Source of the DNA: Acidimicrobiaceae bacterium
GTDB lineage: Bacteria; Actinomycetota; Acidimicrobiia; Acidimicrobiales; Ilumatobacteraceae
Length of the DNA: 43,986 nt
NCBI GenBank assembly: GCA_024641005.1
Contig: JAHEDX010000032.1
Coordinates: 1 to 43,986, forward strand
Reading direction: 5' to 3'
Shown here: piece by piece, positions 8,276 through 16,021 of the stretch
Layout: each line of letters starts with the position of its first letter
How positions within the stretch are numbered: position 1 is the stretch's first letter
The notes under the pieces: generated by a model
Told to the model about the DNA's origin: nothing
Databases searched by the model: none
What the model saw: only the letters and a program-made list of their open reading frames with translations
Program-made: the position numbers and the translations under genes

Positions 8276-8547
8276 TGCACGTCTGGATCGATCAAGACCT
8301 GTGCACAGGGGACGGGCTGTGCACCGACCATTGCCCCGACGTGTTCGTCTTGCTGGAAGATGGCATCTCCTACGTCAGAGATGTTCGTTCCCAGCTGGTC
8401 TCGAATGACCCGGCCGGGCCGGCCGGCGCGGTCGCAGTGCCCGCCAGGCTCGAAACACAGGTGATCGACGCGGCGACCGATTGCCCGGGTGAATGCATCT
8501 TCGTCGAGGCAAGGCCGGTCACCGTCACCCTGGACCCGCCACGTTGA
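8275..8547 (+). CDS. Single-cluster ferredoxin with Asp at the second ligand position
   Basis: This 90-residue electron carrier has the motif C10-x2-D13-x2-C16-x3-C20-P (CTGDGLCTDHCPDVF) and a distal C70-P with a further Cys at 74 (DCPGEC). In ordinary [4Fe-4S] ferredoxins residue 13 would be Cys. The same C-x2-D-x2-C-x3-C pattern occurs in the Pyrococcus furiosus ferredoxin, where Asp ligates one iron and the cluster readily converts to [3Fe-4S]. Actinobacterial [3Fe-4S] ferredoxins that feed P450s are related. The start overlaps the previous stop by one base (TGATG). No P450 or oxygenase of the kind it usually serves lies in this operon, so its partner is unknown. Confidence 0.88.
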   Translation: MHVWIDQDLCTGDGLCTDHCPDVFVLLEDGISYVRDVRSQLVSNDPAGPAGAVAVPARLETQVIDAATDCPGECIFVEARPVTVTLDPPR

Positions 8548-8568
8548 CGAGCGGTCACGCATTCGGCA

Positions 8569-8602
8569 GCAGTAGGACACCGCTGACGGGGCGTCCTACT
8601 GC
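8569..8602. terminator. Bidirectional terminator between convergent genes
   Basis: A perfect 10-bp inverted repeat, GCAGTAGGAC at 8569-8578 and GTCCTACTGC at 8593-8602, encloses a 14-base loop. It lies between the ends of the convergent ferredoxin and citryl-CoA-lyase-like genes. There is no clear U-tract, as is common in high-GC actinobacteria. Confidence 0.75.
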
Positions 8603-8622
8603 GCATGCGACCACATGCGTCG

Positions 8623-9432
8623 TCACCCCGGCGGTCGGTAGTCGGTGTTGCGGTCGATGTTCATGTAGATGTCGTTGCCGATCGGGTCGACCATCTCCTC
8701 GGCGAGTTGGCCCAGCAGGCCGGCACAGCGGGCGAGAATCGCGAAGCCTCTCGTCGCCCCGAGCGGCAGTTCGATGTCAGCCAGCACCGCACCACAGACT
8801 CCTGCCCCGTTGAGAGGCAGGTGACGCCCGAGCACCTCGGCGTGCACCCGCCCGATCGCCTCGAACAACGCCAGATGCGCGCCGAATACTCCGTTCTCAC
8901 GGGCGAGCCGGAACAGCACCGGAGTTCGCGGATCACCCTGCTTGTGAACCGGGTGCCCCAGACCGGGCACGAAGCGTTTCGCAGCCTTCGTCTCGGCGAC
9001 GACGCGTCGGGCCACATCATCCCAGCCGGATCCACTGGTGGGCAGCTCGTCGAGCGTGTCGATCACATCATGGAGGAAGTTCGCGGCGTCCTCGGTGACG
9101 CCGAGGAATCGCGAACCACCGCCGAGGAGCCCAGCGGCGATTGCGCCCTGCAACGAGTCGGGTGCACTCAGATAGGTGACTCGCGCAGCGATTGCGGTCG
9201 GCGTGAACCCGTGGTCGGCCAGGGCCACGAGGACCGCTTCGAACAGCACCCGCTGGCCGGCGGTCGGCCGGCGTTTGGCGACCATCCAGTACGCGAGCTC
9301 TCCGAACGTGATCTGGCCGAGCAGGTCGTCGGCGAGGTTGTGACCGAGCAACCAGATGTGGTCGGCATCGGAGGCGCCGAGACCGGTGCGGTAGGTCGGC
9401 ATGTTCGGCTCGGCATCAGGCGATGTGGTCAC
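8623..9432 (-). CDS. Citryl-CoA lyase-like protein (short citrate synthase family)
   Basis: The 269-residue protein matches the short, citryl-CoA-lyase-like branch of the citrate synthase family; full citrate synthases have about 370-430 residues. Visible family features are LQGAIAAGLLGGGSRFLG at about 92-110, the active-site segment VPGLGHPVHKQGDPR near residue 155 with its conserved His, and a C-terminal DIYMNIDRNTDYRPPG. Such proteins cleave or form citryl-CoA-type thioesters. It starts at GTG 9432; a second possible start is the ATG ten codons in. It follows the CoA-transferase gene on the same strand after 51 bp holding a 9-bp tandem repeat. The pair suggests CoA activation of a di- or tricarboxylic acid followed by C-C cleavage; the substrate is inferred only generally. 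Confidence 0.8.
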   Translation of the reverse strand: MTTSPDAEPNMPTYRTGLGASDADHIWLLGHNLADDLLGQITFGELAYWMVAKRRPTAGQRVLFEAVLVALADHGFTPTAIAARVTYLSAPDSLQGAIAAGLLGGGSRFLGVTEDAANFLHDVIDTLDELPTSGSGWDDVARRVVAETKAAKRFVPGLGHPVHKQGDPRTPVLFRLARENGVFGAHLALFEAIGRVHAEVLGRHLPLNGAGVCGAVLADIELPLGATRGFAILARCAGLLGQLAEEMVDPIGNDIYMNIDRNTDYRPPG

Positions 9433-9453
9433 GTCGGGTCGTCCGTTTCGTCG

Positions 9454-9489
9454 GTGTCAGAGGTGTCAGAGGTGTCAGAGGTGTCAGAG
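9454..9489. repeat. Four tandem copies of a 9-bp repeat
   Basis: GTGTCAGAG occurs four times head to tail at 9454-9462, 9463-9471, 9472-9480 and 9481-9489. On the minus strand each unit reads CTC-TGA-CAC in the CoA-transferase frame, so every copy carries the same in-frame stop codon. The first copy reached by the ribosome provides the actual stop. Slippage could change copy number without altering the protein. Confidence 0.95.
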
Positions 9490-10662
9490 GTCGCGTCGAT
9501 CTGGAGCGCTGAGCCAGGCCCGCACCTCGTCGGTGTGCTCGCCCAGATCCGGTGGCGGGGCGGTGTAACGCGCTGCGGCCGCGCTGAAGGTGATCGGATT
9601 GCGGATCAGGTCGACCGCTCGATCCCCCTCGCCAACGGTGACTCGCGGCTGCAGACCGAGCCGCTCGGCCAGCGCGACACCATCGGCGATCGAGTTGATC
9701 GGGCCGCAGGGGACGCCCGCCCGGTTGAGGGCGATGAACAGGTCATCGGCCGACCAGGTGGCGAGGCGCTCGAGCAGTACCGGATGGAGCTGCTCTCGAT
9801 TCGCGGTGCGGTCGGCGTTGAGTCGGAACCGCTCGTCGTGCGCGACCTCGGGGATGCCGAGCACCTCGCACAGCGCCCCGAACTGCCGGTCGTTTGCCGC
9901 AGCGATGATGACGTCGCGATCCTTGGTCGGCATGGGCTGGTACGGGTACACGCTGGGATGGGCGTTACCCATCCGGGTCGGTATCACCCCTGCCGCGGCA
10001 TACCCGCCCGTGTGGTTCACCAAGCCTGACATCGCCGATGACAGCAGATTCACCTCGACGTGTTGACCCTCGCCGGTTTCCTGGCGCTGGTTCAACGCAG
10101 CCAGCACACCGACCATGCCGTGCAGACCGGTCATGACGTCGAACACCGAGATGCCGGCACGATAGGCGGGGCCATCGGGCTCACCGGTGAGGCTCATCAG
10201 CCCTGACACCGCCTGCACCACCAGGTCGTACCCGGGTAGCCAAGCCCCCTCGGCGGTGCCGAACCCGCTGATCGACAGGTACACCAGCCGCGGATTGATC
10301 TCTCTGGCCGACTCGTAGTCGAGCCCGAACTTGGTGAGGCCACCGGGTTTGAAGTTCTCGATCACCACATCGGCACGTCGGAACAGCTCGTGCACGAGTG
10401 CGATGTCATCGGGCCGCGAGAAGTCGAGGACGATCGACCGCTTGTTGCGATTGATCGACAGGTAATACGTCGCCACCCCATTCCGCTCGGGCGGCATCCA
10501 CGTACGTGTGTCGTCACCGGCCGGCCCCTCGACCTTGATCACGGTGGCGCCGAGGTCGGCCAACAGCATCGATGCGTACGGGCCGGCCAGCACCCGCGAG
10601 AGGTCGGCGACGACCAAGCCGTCGAGCGGCCCACGATTCGAAGGCTCGGTCTCAGCAGTCAT
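9484..10662 (-). CDS. Family III CoA-transferase (CaiB/BaiF type)
   Basis: The 392-residue protein has the family III start LDGLVVADLSRVLAGPYASM and LADLGATVIKVEGPAGDDTR, then NRNKRSIVLDF and the central GEPDGPAYRAGISVFDVMTG. The Asp of that last motif corresponds to the catalytic Asp that forms the acyl anhydride in formyl-CoA transferase. The enzyme moves CoA between carboxylic acids. ATG 10662 is preferred over an upstream in-frame start at 10746 because AAGGGAC lies 4-10 bases before it and the family domain begins about 15 residues later. It is first in a two-gene operon with the citryl-CoA-lyase-like gene. Donor and acceptor are unknown. Confidence 0.9.
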   Translation of the reverse strand: MTAETEPSNRGPLDGLVVADLSRVLAGPYASMLLADLGATVIKVEGPAGDDTRTWMPPERNGVATYYLSINRNKRSIVLDFSRPDDIALVHELFRRADVVIENFKPGGLTKFGLDYESAREINPRLVYLSISGFGTAEGAWLPGYDLVVQAVSGLMSLTGEPDGPAYRAGISVFDVMTGLHGMVGVLAALNQRQETGEGQHVEVNLLSSAMSGLVNHTGGYAAAGVIPTRMGNAHPSVYPYQPMPTKDRDVIIAAANDRQFGALCEVLGIPEVAHDERFRLNADRTANREQLHPVLLERLATWSADDLFIALNRAGVPCGPINSIADGVALAERLGLQPRVTVGEGDRAVDLIRNPITFSAAAARYTAPPPDLGEHTDEVRAWLSAPDRRDL

Positions 10663-11007
10663 GATGTCCCTTCGTCTCGGGAACGGGATGGGGATGACAA
10701 GTGGCGCGGCCGGACGTCGTCGGGCGGCGAACGGGTGGCAGCGCAACAGTACCCGTCACCCGCCGAACCGTCTGACGTCCGAGTCTCCGAGGCTCGGCGG
10801 GCGGACGGGCACACCGATCGGCGTGCGGTCTCGGTCGACATCACTGCGTTCGCCGTGCCCTGGGCGCGACGAGCAGCGGGACGTCGTCTCCGCACCATCG
10901 CGCCGCGTCGCACAAGAGTCCTCGCGCTCGAATCGCCACGGAGTCGGTGCGGTGTACACAATGTGGGCTCGGGCGCTCTACCCGACGTTGGCTGAGAGGA
11001 ACTTCTG
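10663..11007. other. Divergent intergenic region without a recognisable gene
   Basis: These 345 bp separate the minus-strand CoA-transferase from the plus-strand LLM gene and should hold both promoters. Overlapping open frames on both strands are Arg/Ser/Thr-rich and look like shadows. A GTGTACACAATGTG stretch near 10950 could contribute a -10 element for the LLM gene. No copy of the 34-bp operator seen in the aromatic cluster is present. Confidence 0.5.
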
Positions 11008-12057
11008 ATGGGAAAGCCGTCATTCGGGATCTTCGATCACATCGAGGACATTCCGGGAACACCCACGCCGCAACTGCTGCGCGATCGCCTCGATCTGATC
11101 AAGACTGCGGACGAAGCCGGGTTCGCCGGGTTCCACCTCGCTGAGCACCACGGTTCGGACCTGTGCATGGCACCGAACCAGGAAGTCTTCATCGCTGCCG
11201 CATCACAGATCACCAAGAACATCCGTCTCGGCCCGATGGTCAAGCTGCTGCCACTGCACCACCCCGTGCGGATCATCGAGGACATGTGTGTCGTCGACAA
11301 CCTGACCAACGGACGGCTCGACTTCGGCGTCGGTCGAGGCGTCGCCCCGATCGAGCACTATTGGTTCGGGAGCAACTGGCCCGAGTCGAAGGATCGATTC
11401 GTCGACACATTGGGCATCATCTGCAACGCGTTCGCGACCGACGAGATCAGCAGCGAGGGGTCGAAGTACTACGACTTCCCGACGATCCCGATGTCGACCA
11501 GGCCGGTGCAGAATCCGATCCCGTTCTGGTACCCCGGCAGCCCGGTCACCGCCGGTCGTCACGGCATGAACCTGATGTGGCCGGGCCCGATCGACCAGGA
11601 CTCCTACGACGTCTATGTCGAGACATGGCATGCCCACAAGGGCGACACACACCGCGTCGACGGGCCCGACGCGGCACCGAGGGTCGGTTGCACGATGGTC
11701 CTGGCGATCTCCGAGACCGAGACACAAGCGCTCGAGATCGCCCGTCGAGGGATGACCGGCCTCGTGCGACGGGCACACAACGTGCACAAGTACGACCACC
11801 TGGTGCTGCCCGAGGACGAGTGCGACGCCGCGCTCGGACCACTGCGCGGGATCATGGCCCACATCGAGGACGCCATCAATGCCGGCGCCGGCACCGTCGA
11901 ACAGATCAAGGATCGGTTCGCCGGCATCCTCGAACCCGGCTTGACCGACTACATCGTGTTGCAGATCCCGGTCGGCGACATGACGATGCACGAGGCTCGC
12001 CACACGATGGATGTGTTCTGCAGCGACGTCAAGCCGGCGTTGGAAGCTGCGGGCTGA
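11008..12057 (+). CDS. LLM class flavin-dependent oxidoreductase (bacterial luciferase-like)
   Basis: The 349-residue protein is a luciferase-like TIM barrel: KTADEAGFAGFHLAEHHGSD at about 32-51, ITKNIRLGPMVKLLPLHHPV, NGRLDFGVGRG near residue 102, then SPVTAGRHGMNLM. The length fits the luciferase-alpha-like group that uses FMNH2, or F420 in actinobacteria. ATG 11008 follows GAGAGGA at good spacing. It ends 4 bp from the convergent hydrolase gene. Members of this family include type II Baeyer-Villiger monooxygenases, alkanal monooxygenases and nitrilotriacetate-type oxygenases. A role in preparing an aromatic or ketone substrate for the neighbouring cluster is possible but unproven. Confidence 0.88.
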   Translation: MGKPSFGIFDHIEDIPGTPTPQLLRDRLDLIKTADEAGFAGFHLAEHHGSDLCMAPNQEVFIAAASQITKNIRLGPMVKLLPLHHPVRIIEDMCVVDNLTNGRLDFGVGRGVAPIEHYWFGSNWPESKDRFVDTLGIICNAFATDEISSEGSKYYDFPTIPMSTRPVQNPIPFWYPGSPVTAGRHGMNLMWPGPIDQDSYDVYVETWHAHKGDTHRVDGPDAAPRVGCTMVLAISETETQALEIARRGMTGLVRRAHNVHKYDHLVLPEDECDAALGPLRGIMAHIEDAINAGAGTVEQIKDRFAGILEPGLTDYIVLQIPVGDMTMHEARHTMDVFCSDVKPALEAAG

Positions 12058-12061
12058 CCCG

Positions 12062-12982
12062 TCAGGTCCCGAATGCGTCGCGTAACCTGGATGCCACTTC
12101 GCTGACGGCGTCATTGGCCGCATCCACGGCGCCACCGAACGCGAAGAACGCGTGGATCATCCCGTCGTAGCAGCTGTACTCGGTTGCGACGCCGGCTCGT
12201 CGGAGAATCGCCGCGTAGGCGCGCCCCTGGTCGACCAACGGGTCGTGGCCTGCAGCCAGGATGAAGGCGTTGGCGAGCCCACTGTGGTCCTCGGCACGCA
12301 GCGGCGAAGCACGCGGGTCGAGCACCGCGTCTCCGACATGTGCGGCGGTGAGCCCGGCGATGATGGACTCGTTGACGAACGCATCGATGCTGATCATGCT
12401 GGCCGAGCGATCGGCCGAGTCGACCGCCGGGTAGATCAGCACCTGCAATGCCGGTTGCGGGAGCCCGGCCGACTTCGCATCGAGACACAGTGCCGCGGCG
12501 AGATAGCCACCGCCGCTGCCGCCGCCGACCGCGATCCGACGGGAATCACCCCCGAGTTCCCCCGCGTGCTCGAGACACCACCGGTACACGGCGAACGAGT
12601 CGTCGAGTGGAGCGGGGAACGGGTGCTCGGGCGCAACCCGAAAGTCGACATTGACCACGATGCACCCGGCCTGCGCAGCCAGGTTCGTACAGAGGGGATT
12701 GAACTCGTCTGCGCTGAAGAGCACACACCCGCCCTCGTGGAAGTACAGCAGGACAGGCAGGTCGTGCTCGTCGGTGGGACGGTTGACGATGCACCGAACG
12801 TCACCGTTCGGTCCGGGGACGTTGATCTCGGTGATCGACGCCATCTCGGCGGCCGGCGGCGACAACGCGATCGTGCCGGCGCTGGCCGTGGCGCGCATCT
12901 CGGCGAGCGTCGGCGGCTGAGCGGGTTGCGGCTGGGCGGCCATCCCGTCGAGGATGGCCTGGATCTGTGGGTCGAGGTTCAT
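12062..12982 (-). CDS. Alpha/beta hydrolase of the hormone-sensitive lipase (esterase family IV) type
   Basis: The 306-residue enzyme has the HSL-type oxyanion segment as FHEGGCVLFS near 105, where the family usually shows HGGG. The nucleophile elbow GGGSGGGYLAA is near 173, the acid in AGHDPLVDQG near 245, and the His in YDGMIHAFF near 278. It probably hydrolyses a carboxylic ester or lactone. ATG 12982 is chosen because the upstream in-frame extension overlaps the ACAD-like gene. It follows that gene by 13 bp on the same strand, so the two form an operon. An oxygenase plus esterase pair would fit release of a phenol from an aryl ester, which is inference. Confidence 0.87.
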   Translation of the reverse strand: MNLDPQIQAILDGMAAQPQPAQPPTLAEMRATASAGTIALSPPAAEMASITEINVPGPNGDVRCIVNRPTDEHDLPVLLYFHEGGCVLFSADEFNPLCTNLAAQAGCIVVNVDFRVAPEHPFPAPLDDSFAVYRWCLEHAGELGGDSRRIAVGGGSGGGYLAAALCLDAKSAGLPQPALQVLIYPAVDSADRSASMISIDAFVNESIIAGLTAAHVGDAVLDPRASPLRAEDHSGLANAFILAAGHDPLVDQGRAYAAILRRAGVATEYSCYDGMIHAFFAFGGAVDAANDAVSEVASRLRDAFGT

Positions 12983-12995
12983 CTGCCGCTGTCTT

Positions 12996-14168
12996 TCACT
13001 GGGGGTCGACGAGATCGAGCAGGATCCAATGTTGGCCGGGCGCCAGGCCGAGCAGTTCACGCCCGCAGTTCTGCCACATGCCGGGCGACGACGTGATGTG
13101 CTGGGTGCCGGCGTGCACGTCGCGCATACAGCGCTCGAGCGTGCCCTTGCGCAACGCAGCGGTGCCTCCGGCGAGGTAGACGAAGTTGGCGACCTCGAGC
13201 AGGGTCTTGGTGATGTGGCCCAACGACAGGCGCATCAGCGTGTCCTGACGGACGGAGATCGCCTGACCGGTATCGATCGACGCCTCGACGTCGCGCCAGG
13301 TCTCGAACACCAGCGCACGAGCGGCGCGGAACTTCGCCTCGGCCTCGGCGAGTTGCTGATGGAACGAGTCGGAGTCGACGGAGGTTCCGGCGCGGCCGGT
13401 CTTGGTCTGGGCCAGGTACGCCAACTCGTCGAGCATCCGGCGGCCGACACCCATCGCCCAACCCGAGTGGCAGATCTCGGCCATGCCGATGACGCCGAGG
13501 TTGAACAGCGAACCGCCACGCTTGGCCTCGCGGGTGAACGCGAAGTGGGTGTAGTCCTCGGGGACGAAGGCGTTGTCGATGTTGTAGTCGATGCTGCCGG
13601 TACCCCGGAGCCCCATGACGTTCCACGAGTCCATGAGCAGCTCGGCGTCTTTGGTCGGCAGCACGAAGATGCGCGGCTCGCCGGTCTCCTCGATGATGGC
13701 GAGGGTGTGGATGTGGCTGCCGTGCTTGAGGCCGGACGCGAAACTCCACGAACCCGACACCAGGTATCCGCCGTCGACCGTCTTGGCCGTGCCCGGTCGG
13801 GTGCCCTGGCCGCCGATCACGGGATAGGTGTCCTCGGTGAACATCTCTTTGATCGCCGTGTCGCCGAGGTATGCGCCCGCCGTTCCCGTCTCGAGGCTGA
13901 CGGCCATCTGGACCCAGCCCGCCGAGGCGTCACCGTACGCGGAGATCTCGAGGACCTCGAGCGATTTGGTCGGGCTCAGCTCGGAGCCGCCGAGTTCCTC
14001 GGGAACCCACATCTTGAAGAGGCCATCGCGGTGGAAGGCATCGATCACTTCGGGGGACAGACGTCCCTGTTCGTCGGAGTACGTCGCCCACTCGTCGAGC
14101 AACGGAAGCAGTGCCTTCGCACGTTCCGCCAGCGGTGAGTTGGTCTCCAAGGTCGCACCCAAGTTCAT
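12996..14168 (-). CDS. ACAD-fold flavin-dependent monooxygenase (HsaA/DszC-like group D)
   Basis: The 390-residue protein has the acyl-CoA-dehydrogenase fold but matches the group D monooxygenase subclass. Relevant segments are VPEELGGSELSPTKSLEVLE at about 50-70, YLVSGSWSFASGLKHGSH near 137, FVLPTKDAELLMDSW, and a C-terminal RDVHAGTQHITSSPGMWQ. True acyl-CoA dehydrogenases differ at these places. Enzymes of this type (HsaA) hydroxylate phenols using FMNH2 or FADH2 from a separate reductase; no reductase gene is in the window. ATG 14168 follows an AGGGA ribosome site. Upstream lie a 14-bp tandem repeat and the composite operator at 14239-14272. It may add a hydroxyl group to make hydroquinone or hydroxyquinol; an ordinary dehydrogenase role is the alternative. 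Confidence 0.78.
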   Translation of the reverse strand: MNLGATLETNSPLAERAKALLPLLDEWATYSDEQGRLSPEVIDAFHRDGLFKMWVPEELGGSELSPTKSLEVLEISAYGDASAGWVQMAVSLETGTAGAYLGDTAIKEMFTEDTYPVIGGQGTRPGTAKTVDGGYLVSGSWSFASGLKHGSHIHTLAIIEETGEPRIFVLPTKDAELLMDSWNVMGLRGTGSIDYNIDNAFVPEDYTHFAFTREAKRGGSLFNLGVIGMAEICHSGWAMGVGRRMLDELAYLAQTKTGRAGTSVDSDSFHQQLAEAEAKFRAARALVFETWRDVEASIDTGQAISVRQDTLMRLSLGHITKTLLEVANFVYLAGGTAALRKGTLERCMRDVHAGTQHITSSPGMWQNCGRELLGLAPGQHWILLDLVDPQ

Positions 14169-14178
14169 GTTTTTCCCT

Positions 14179-14206
14179 GACTTTCGTGATCGGACTTTCG
14201 TGATCG
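14179..14206. repeat. 14-bp tandem direct repeat upstream of the ACAD-like gene
   Basis: GACTTTCGTGATCG occurs twice without a gap, at 14179-14192 and 14193-14206, 11-38 bp upstream of the ACAD-like start codon. It lies in the 5' leader or promoter and could be a second regulator site. It is unrelated in sequence to the 15-bp operator boxes. Confidence 0.85.
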
Positions 14207-14238
14207 CTCGTTGATGGCGTGGGCTATGGTAGCCCATT

Positions 14239-14272
14239 GTTCCATACGTGAACACTTGTGCGCATTACGCAC
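14239..14272. promoter_or_regulatory. Composite operator 1 (two 15-bp boxes, 4-bp spacer)
   Basis: The left box GTTCCATACGTGAAC is at 14239-14253, the spacer is ACTT, and the right box GTGCGCATTACGCAC is at 14258-14272. Both fit GTNC-N7-GNAC. The site is 71 bp upstream of the ACAD-like gene (minus) and 124 bp upstream of the SDR gene (plus), so it could control both. A small hairpin, GGGCTA/TAGCCC at 14221-14235, sits between the site and the ACAD-like gene. Regulator binding is inferred from recurrence at five other promoters and from similarity to PcaR-type boxes. Confidence 0.8.
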
Positions 14273-14395
14273 ACTGCGGTCAACTCGCAGCTTCGAGGGG
14301 TCGCCGGCGAGACGGCCACGCTGGCATGCTGTGGAGCGAGCACCAGACGATCGCAGCACGACCGTCGCAGCAACTCTCGAACTGGAGATCCACCC

Positions 14396-15148
14396 ATGAA
14401 GACCGTTCTGATCACCGGCGCCGGAAGTGGCTTCGGCCGCGGCGCCGCGATCGCGCTCGCCGCCCGTGGCCATCACGTCATCGCGGCCGTGTACGACGCC
14501 CAGCAACAGACCGAACTGTCCGGCGCCCACCCCGAGCTCACCGTCGTGGTCCTCGACATCACCGATCCCGACGCCGTCGCCATGGTCGACCAGTGGGACA
14601 TCGACGTCCTGCTCAACAACGCCGGCTTGGGGCAGACCGGTCCGCTCAGCCGAATTCCCCTCGAGTCCGTGCGACGGGTGTTCGAGGTCAACGTGTTCGG
14701 CACGCTCGCGATCACGCAGCGCGTGGCGAGGCAGATGAAGGCTCGCCGTTCGGGCCGCATCCTGATCGTCTCATCGGTCGCCGGTCTGCTGGCCGGGCCC
14801 GGCTCGGGGCCCTACTCGATGACCAAGCACGCGCTGCAGGCGATGGGTTCGGCATTGCGGGCCGAGCTGGCTCCGCTCGGCATCGACGTCGCGTTGATCA
14901 ATCCGGGTCCGTTCGCCACCGGATTCAACGATCGGATGGCCAACGATCCGGGCCCATGGTTCGATCCGGCGACCGCCGAACCGGAGGAGCTGGCGTTCAT
15001 GAATCAGCTCAAGCAGAGGATCACTGTCGGCCAGCTCGACCCGGCCGAGGTCGTCAAGGTCTACGTCGACTTGGTCGAGGCAGAGTCGACCCAGCTCGTC
15101 AATCTGATTCCCAGCGACATCATCGAGCGCATCACCGGCTCCCACTGA
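14396..15148 (+). CDS. Short-chain dehydrogenase/reductase (SDR)
   Basis: The 250-residue classical SDR begins MKTVLITGAGSGFGRGAAIA, giving the dinucleotide-binding TGxxxGxG at 7-14. NNAG follows near residue 79, the catalytic Ser in LIVSSVAG near 126, and the Y-x3-K pair in GPYSMTKHA near 140. It should oxidise or reduce an alcohol/carbonyl substrate with NAD(P). ATG 14396 has GGAG about 8 bases upstream. Earlier in-frame starts overlap the operator at 14239-14272 and add a non-conserved leader. It is divergent from the ACAD-like gene and convergent with the intradiol dioxygenase. The substrate is unknown. Confidence 0.9.
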   Translation: MKTVLITGAGSGFGRGAAIALAARGHHVIAAVYDAQQQTELSGAHPELTVVVLDITDPDAVAMVDQWDIDVLLNNAGLGQTGPLSRIPLESVRRVFEVNVFGTLAITQRVARQMKARRSGRILIVSSVAGLLAGPGSGPYSMTKHALQAMGSALRAELAPLGIDVALINPGPFATGFNDRMANDPGPWFDPATAEPEELAFMNQLKQRITVGQLDPAEVVKVYVDLVEAESTQLVNLIPSDIIERITGSH

Positions 15149-15159
15149 CCGTCACTCGA

Positions 15160-15185
15160 GATGCGGCATCGGGATGCGGCATCGG
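15160..15185. repeat. 13-bp tandem repeat with self-complementary units
   Basis: GATGCGGCATCGG is repeated at 15160-15172 and 15173-15185 in the gap between the convergent SDR and dioxygenase genes. Each unit contains the inverted GATGC/GCATC. It may help end transcription but is not a convincing terminator on its own. Confidence 0.8.
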
Positions 15186-15205
15186 GCAACGAGCAACGGG
15201 ATCGA

Positions 15206-16021
15206 TCAGTTCGGTTCGAGTACGAAGTCATAGTTCACGACACCCTGTGACATGTCGACGATCAATGACTCGCGCACTCCGAACACCGCGTCGGAATCGA
15301 GATACTCCGACTCCTGGTCGAACAGGTGGGTGGTGATCGGCTTGTAGCCGTCCGCGCTGACCACCATGTGGGTGTGAGCCGGGCGCCAGGCGTGCCGGCC
15401 GTTGGCCGTGAGCATCGCGCCGACCGGGCCGTCGAAGGGCACCGAGTACGCGATCGGACGCACCGTCTGGTACGAGAACTTGCCGTCGGCGGCGGTGATG
15501 AACCGACCACGCATGTTCATCGGCGTCTGATCGGGGTCCTGCACGTCGTACAAGCCGTTCGCCGCGTTCTGCCACACGTCGAGCATCGCTCCCTCGATCG
15601 GCTCGCCGTCGAGATTGCGAACCGTTCCGCTGAGCGTGAGTGGACTGCCACCCTGGTCGTCGATGACGATCGACTCGCCCATCTCCTTGATCGCTGCGTC
15701 GGCGATGTGGAACGGTCCGAACACGGTCGGGTCCGTCGTGCCCTCGGCGGCGTCCTGGTTGATCATCTCGATCAGCATCGAGAACCCCAGGGTGTCGGAC
15801 ATCAGGATGAACTCCTGTCGCTGCTCGTCGCACATCTGGCCGACAGCGGTGAGGAAGCCGATCCCTGCGAACCATTCCTCGCGGGTGAGCCCGACCTCCT
15901 CGGCGAACGCGTAGAGATGCTTGATCGCGGCGCGGGTGATCTCGCCGACCCTGGCGTTCACCGGATTGGCATATGCCTCGAGAGCTTCGGTGAGATGGTC
16001 GGCAGTGGAGAATGAGGCCAT
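15206..16021 (-). CDS. Intradiol ring-cleavage dioxygenase, hydroxyquinol 1,2-dioxygenase type
   Basis: The 271-residue protein has an N-terminal helical dimerisation domain (about 20-95) and a catalytic beta-sandwich. The four non-haem Fe(III) ligands are all present: Tyr158 (GLYDVQDP), Tyr192 (AYSVPFDGP), His216 and His218 (WRPAHTHMV). Their spacing agrees with hydroxyquinol and catechol 1,2-dioxygenases. Hydroxyquinol cleavage gives maleylacetate, which the reductase at 31181 would use, so hydroxyquinol is preferred over catechol; this is inference from context. ATG 16021 is chosen, with an in-frame alternative at 16063. The composite operator at 16138-16171 lies 117 bp upstream and is shared with the divergent cysteine hydrolase. 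Confidence 0.88.
   Translation of the reverse strand: MASFSTADHLTEALEAYANPVNARVGEITRAAIKHLYAFAEEVGLTREEWFAGIGFLTAVGQMCDEQRQEFILMSDTLGFSMLIEMINQDAAEGTTDPTVFGPFHIADAAIKEMGESIVIDDQGGSPLTLSGTVRNLDGEPIEGAMLDVWQNAANGLYDVQDPDQTPMNMRGRFITAADGKFSYQTVRPIAYSVPFDGPVGAMLTANGRHAWRPAHTHMVVSADGYKPITTHLFDQESEYLDSDAVFGVRESLIVDMSQGVVNYDFVLEPN

Noticed and set aside
8605-10029. 474-codon plus-strand open frame opposite the lyase and CoA-transferase genes
   Set aside because: Both minus-strand genes have clear family motifs; the plus-strand frame is an Arg/Glu/Gly-rich shadow and contains Ser-Glu-Val repeats only because of the 9-bp tandem repeat.
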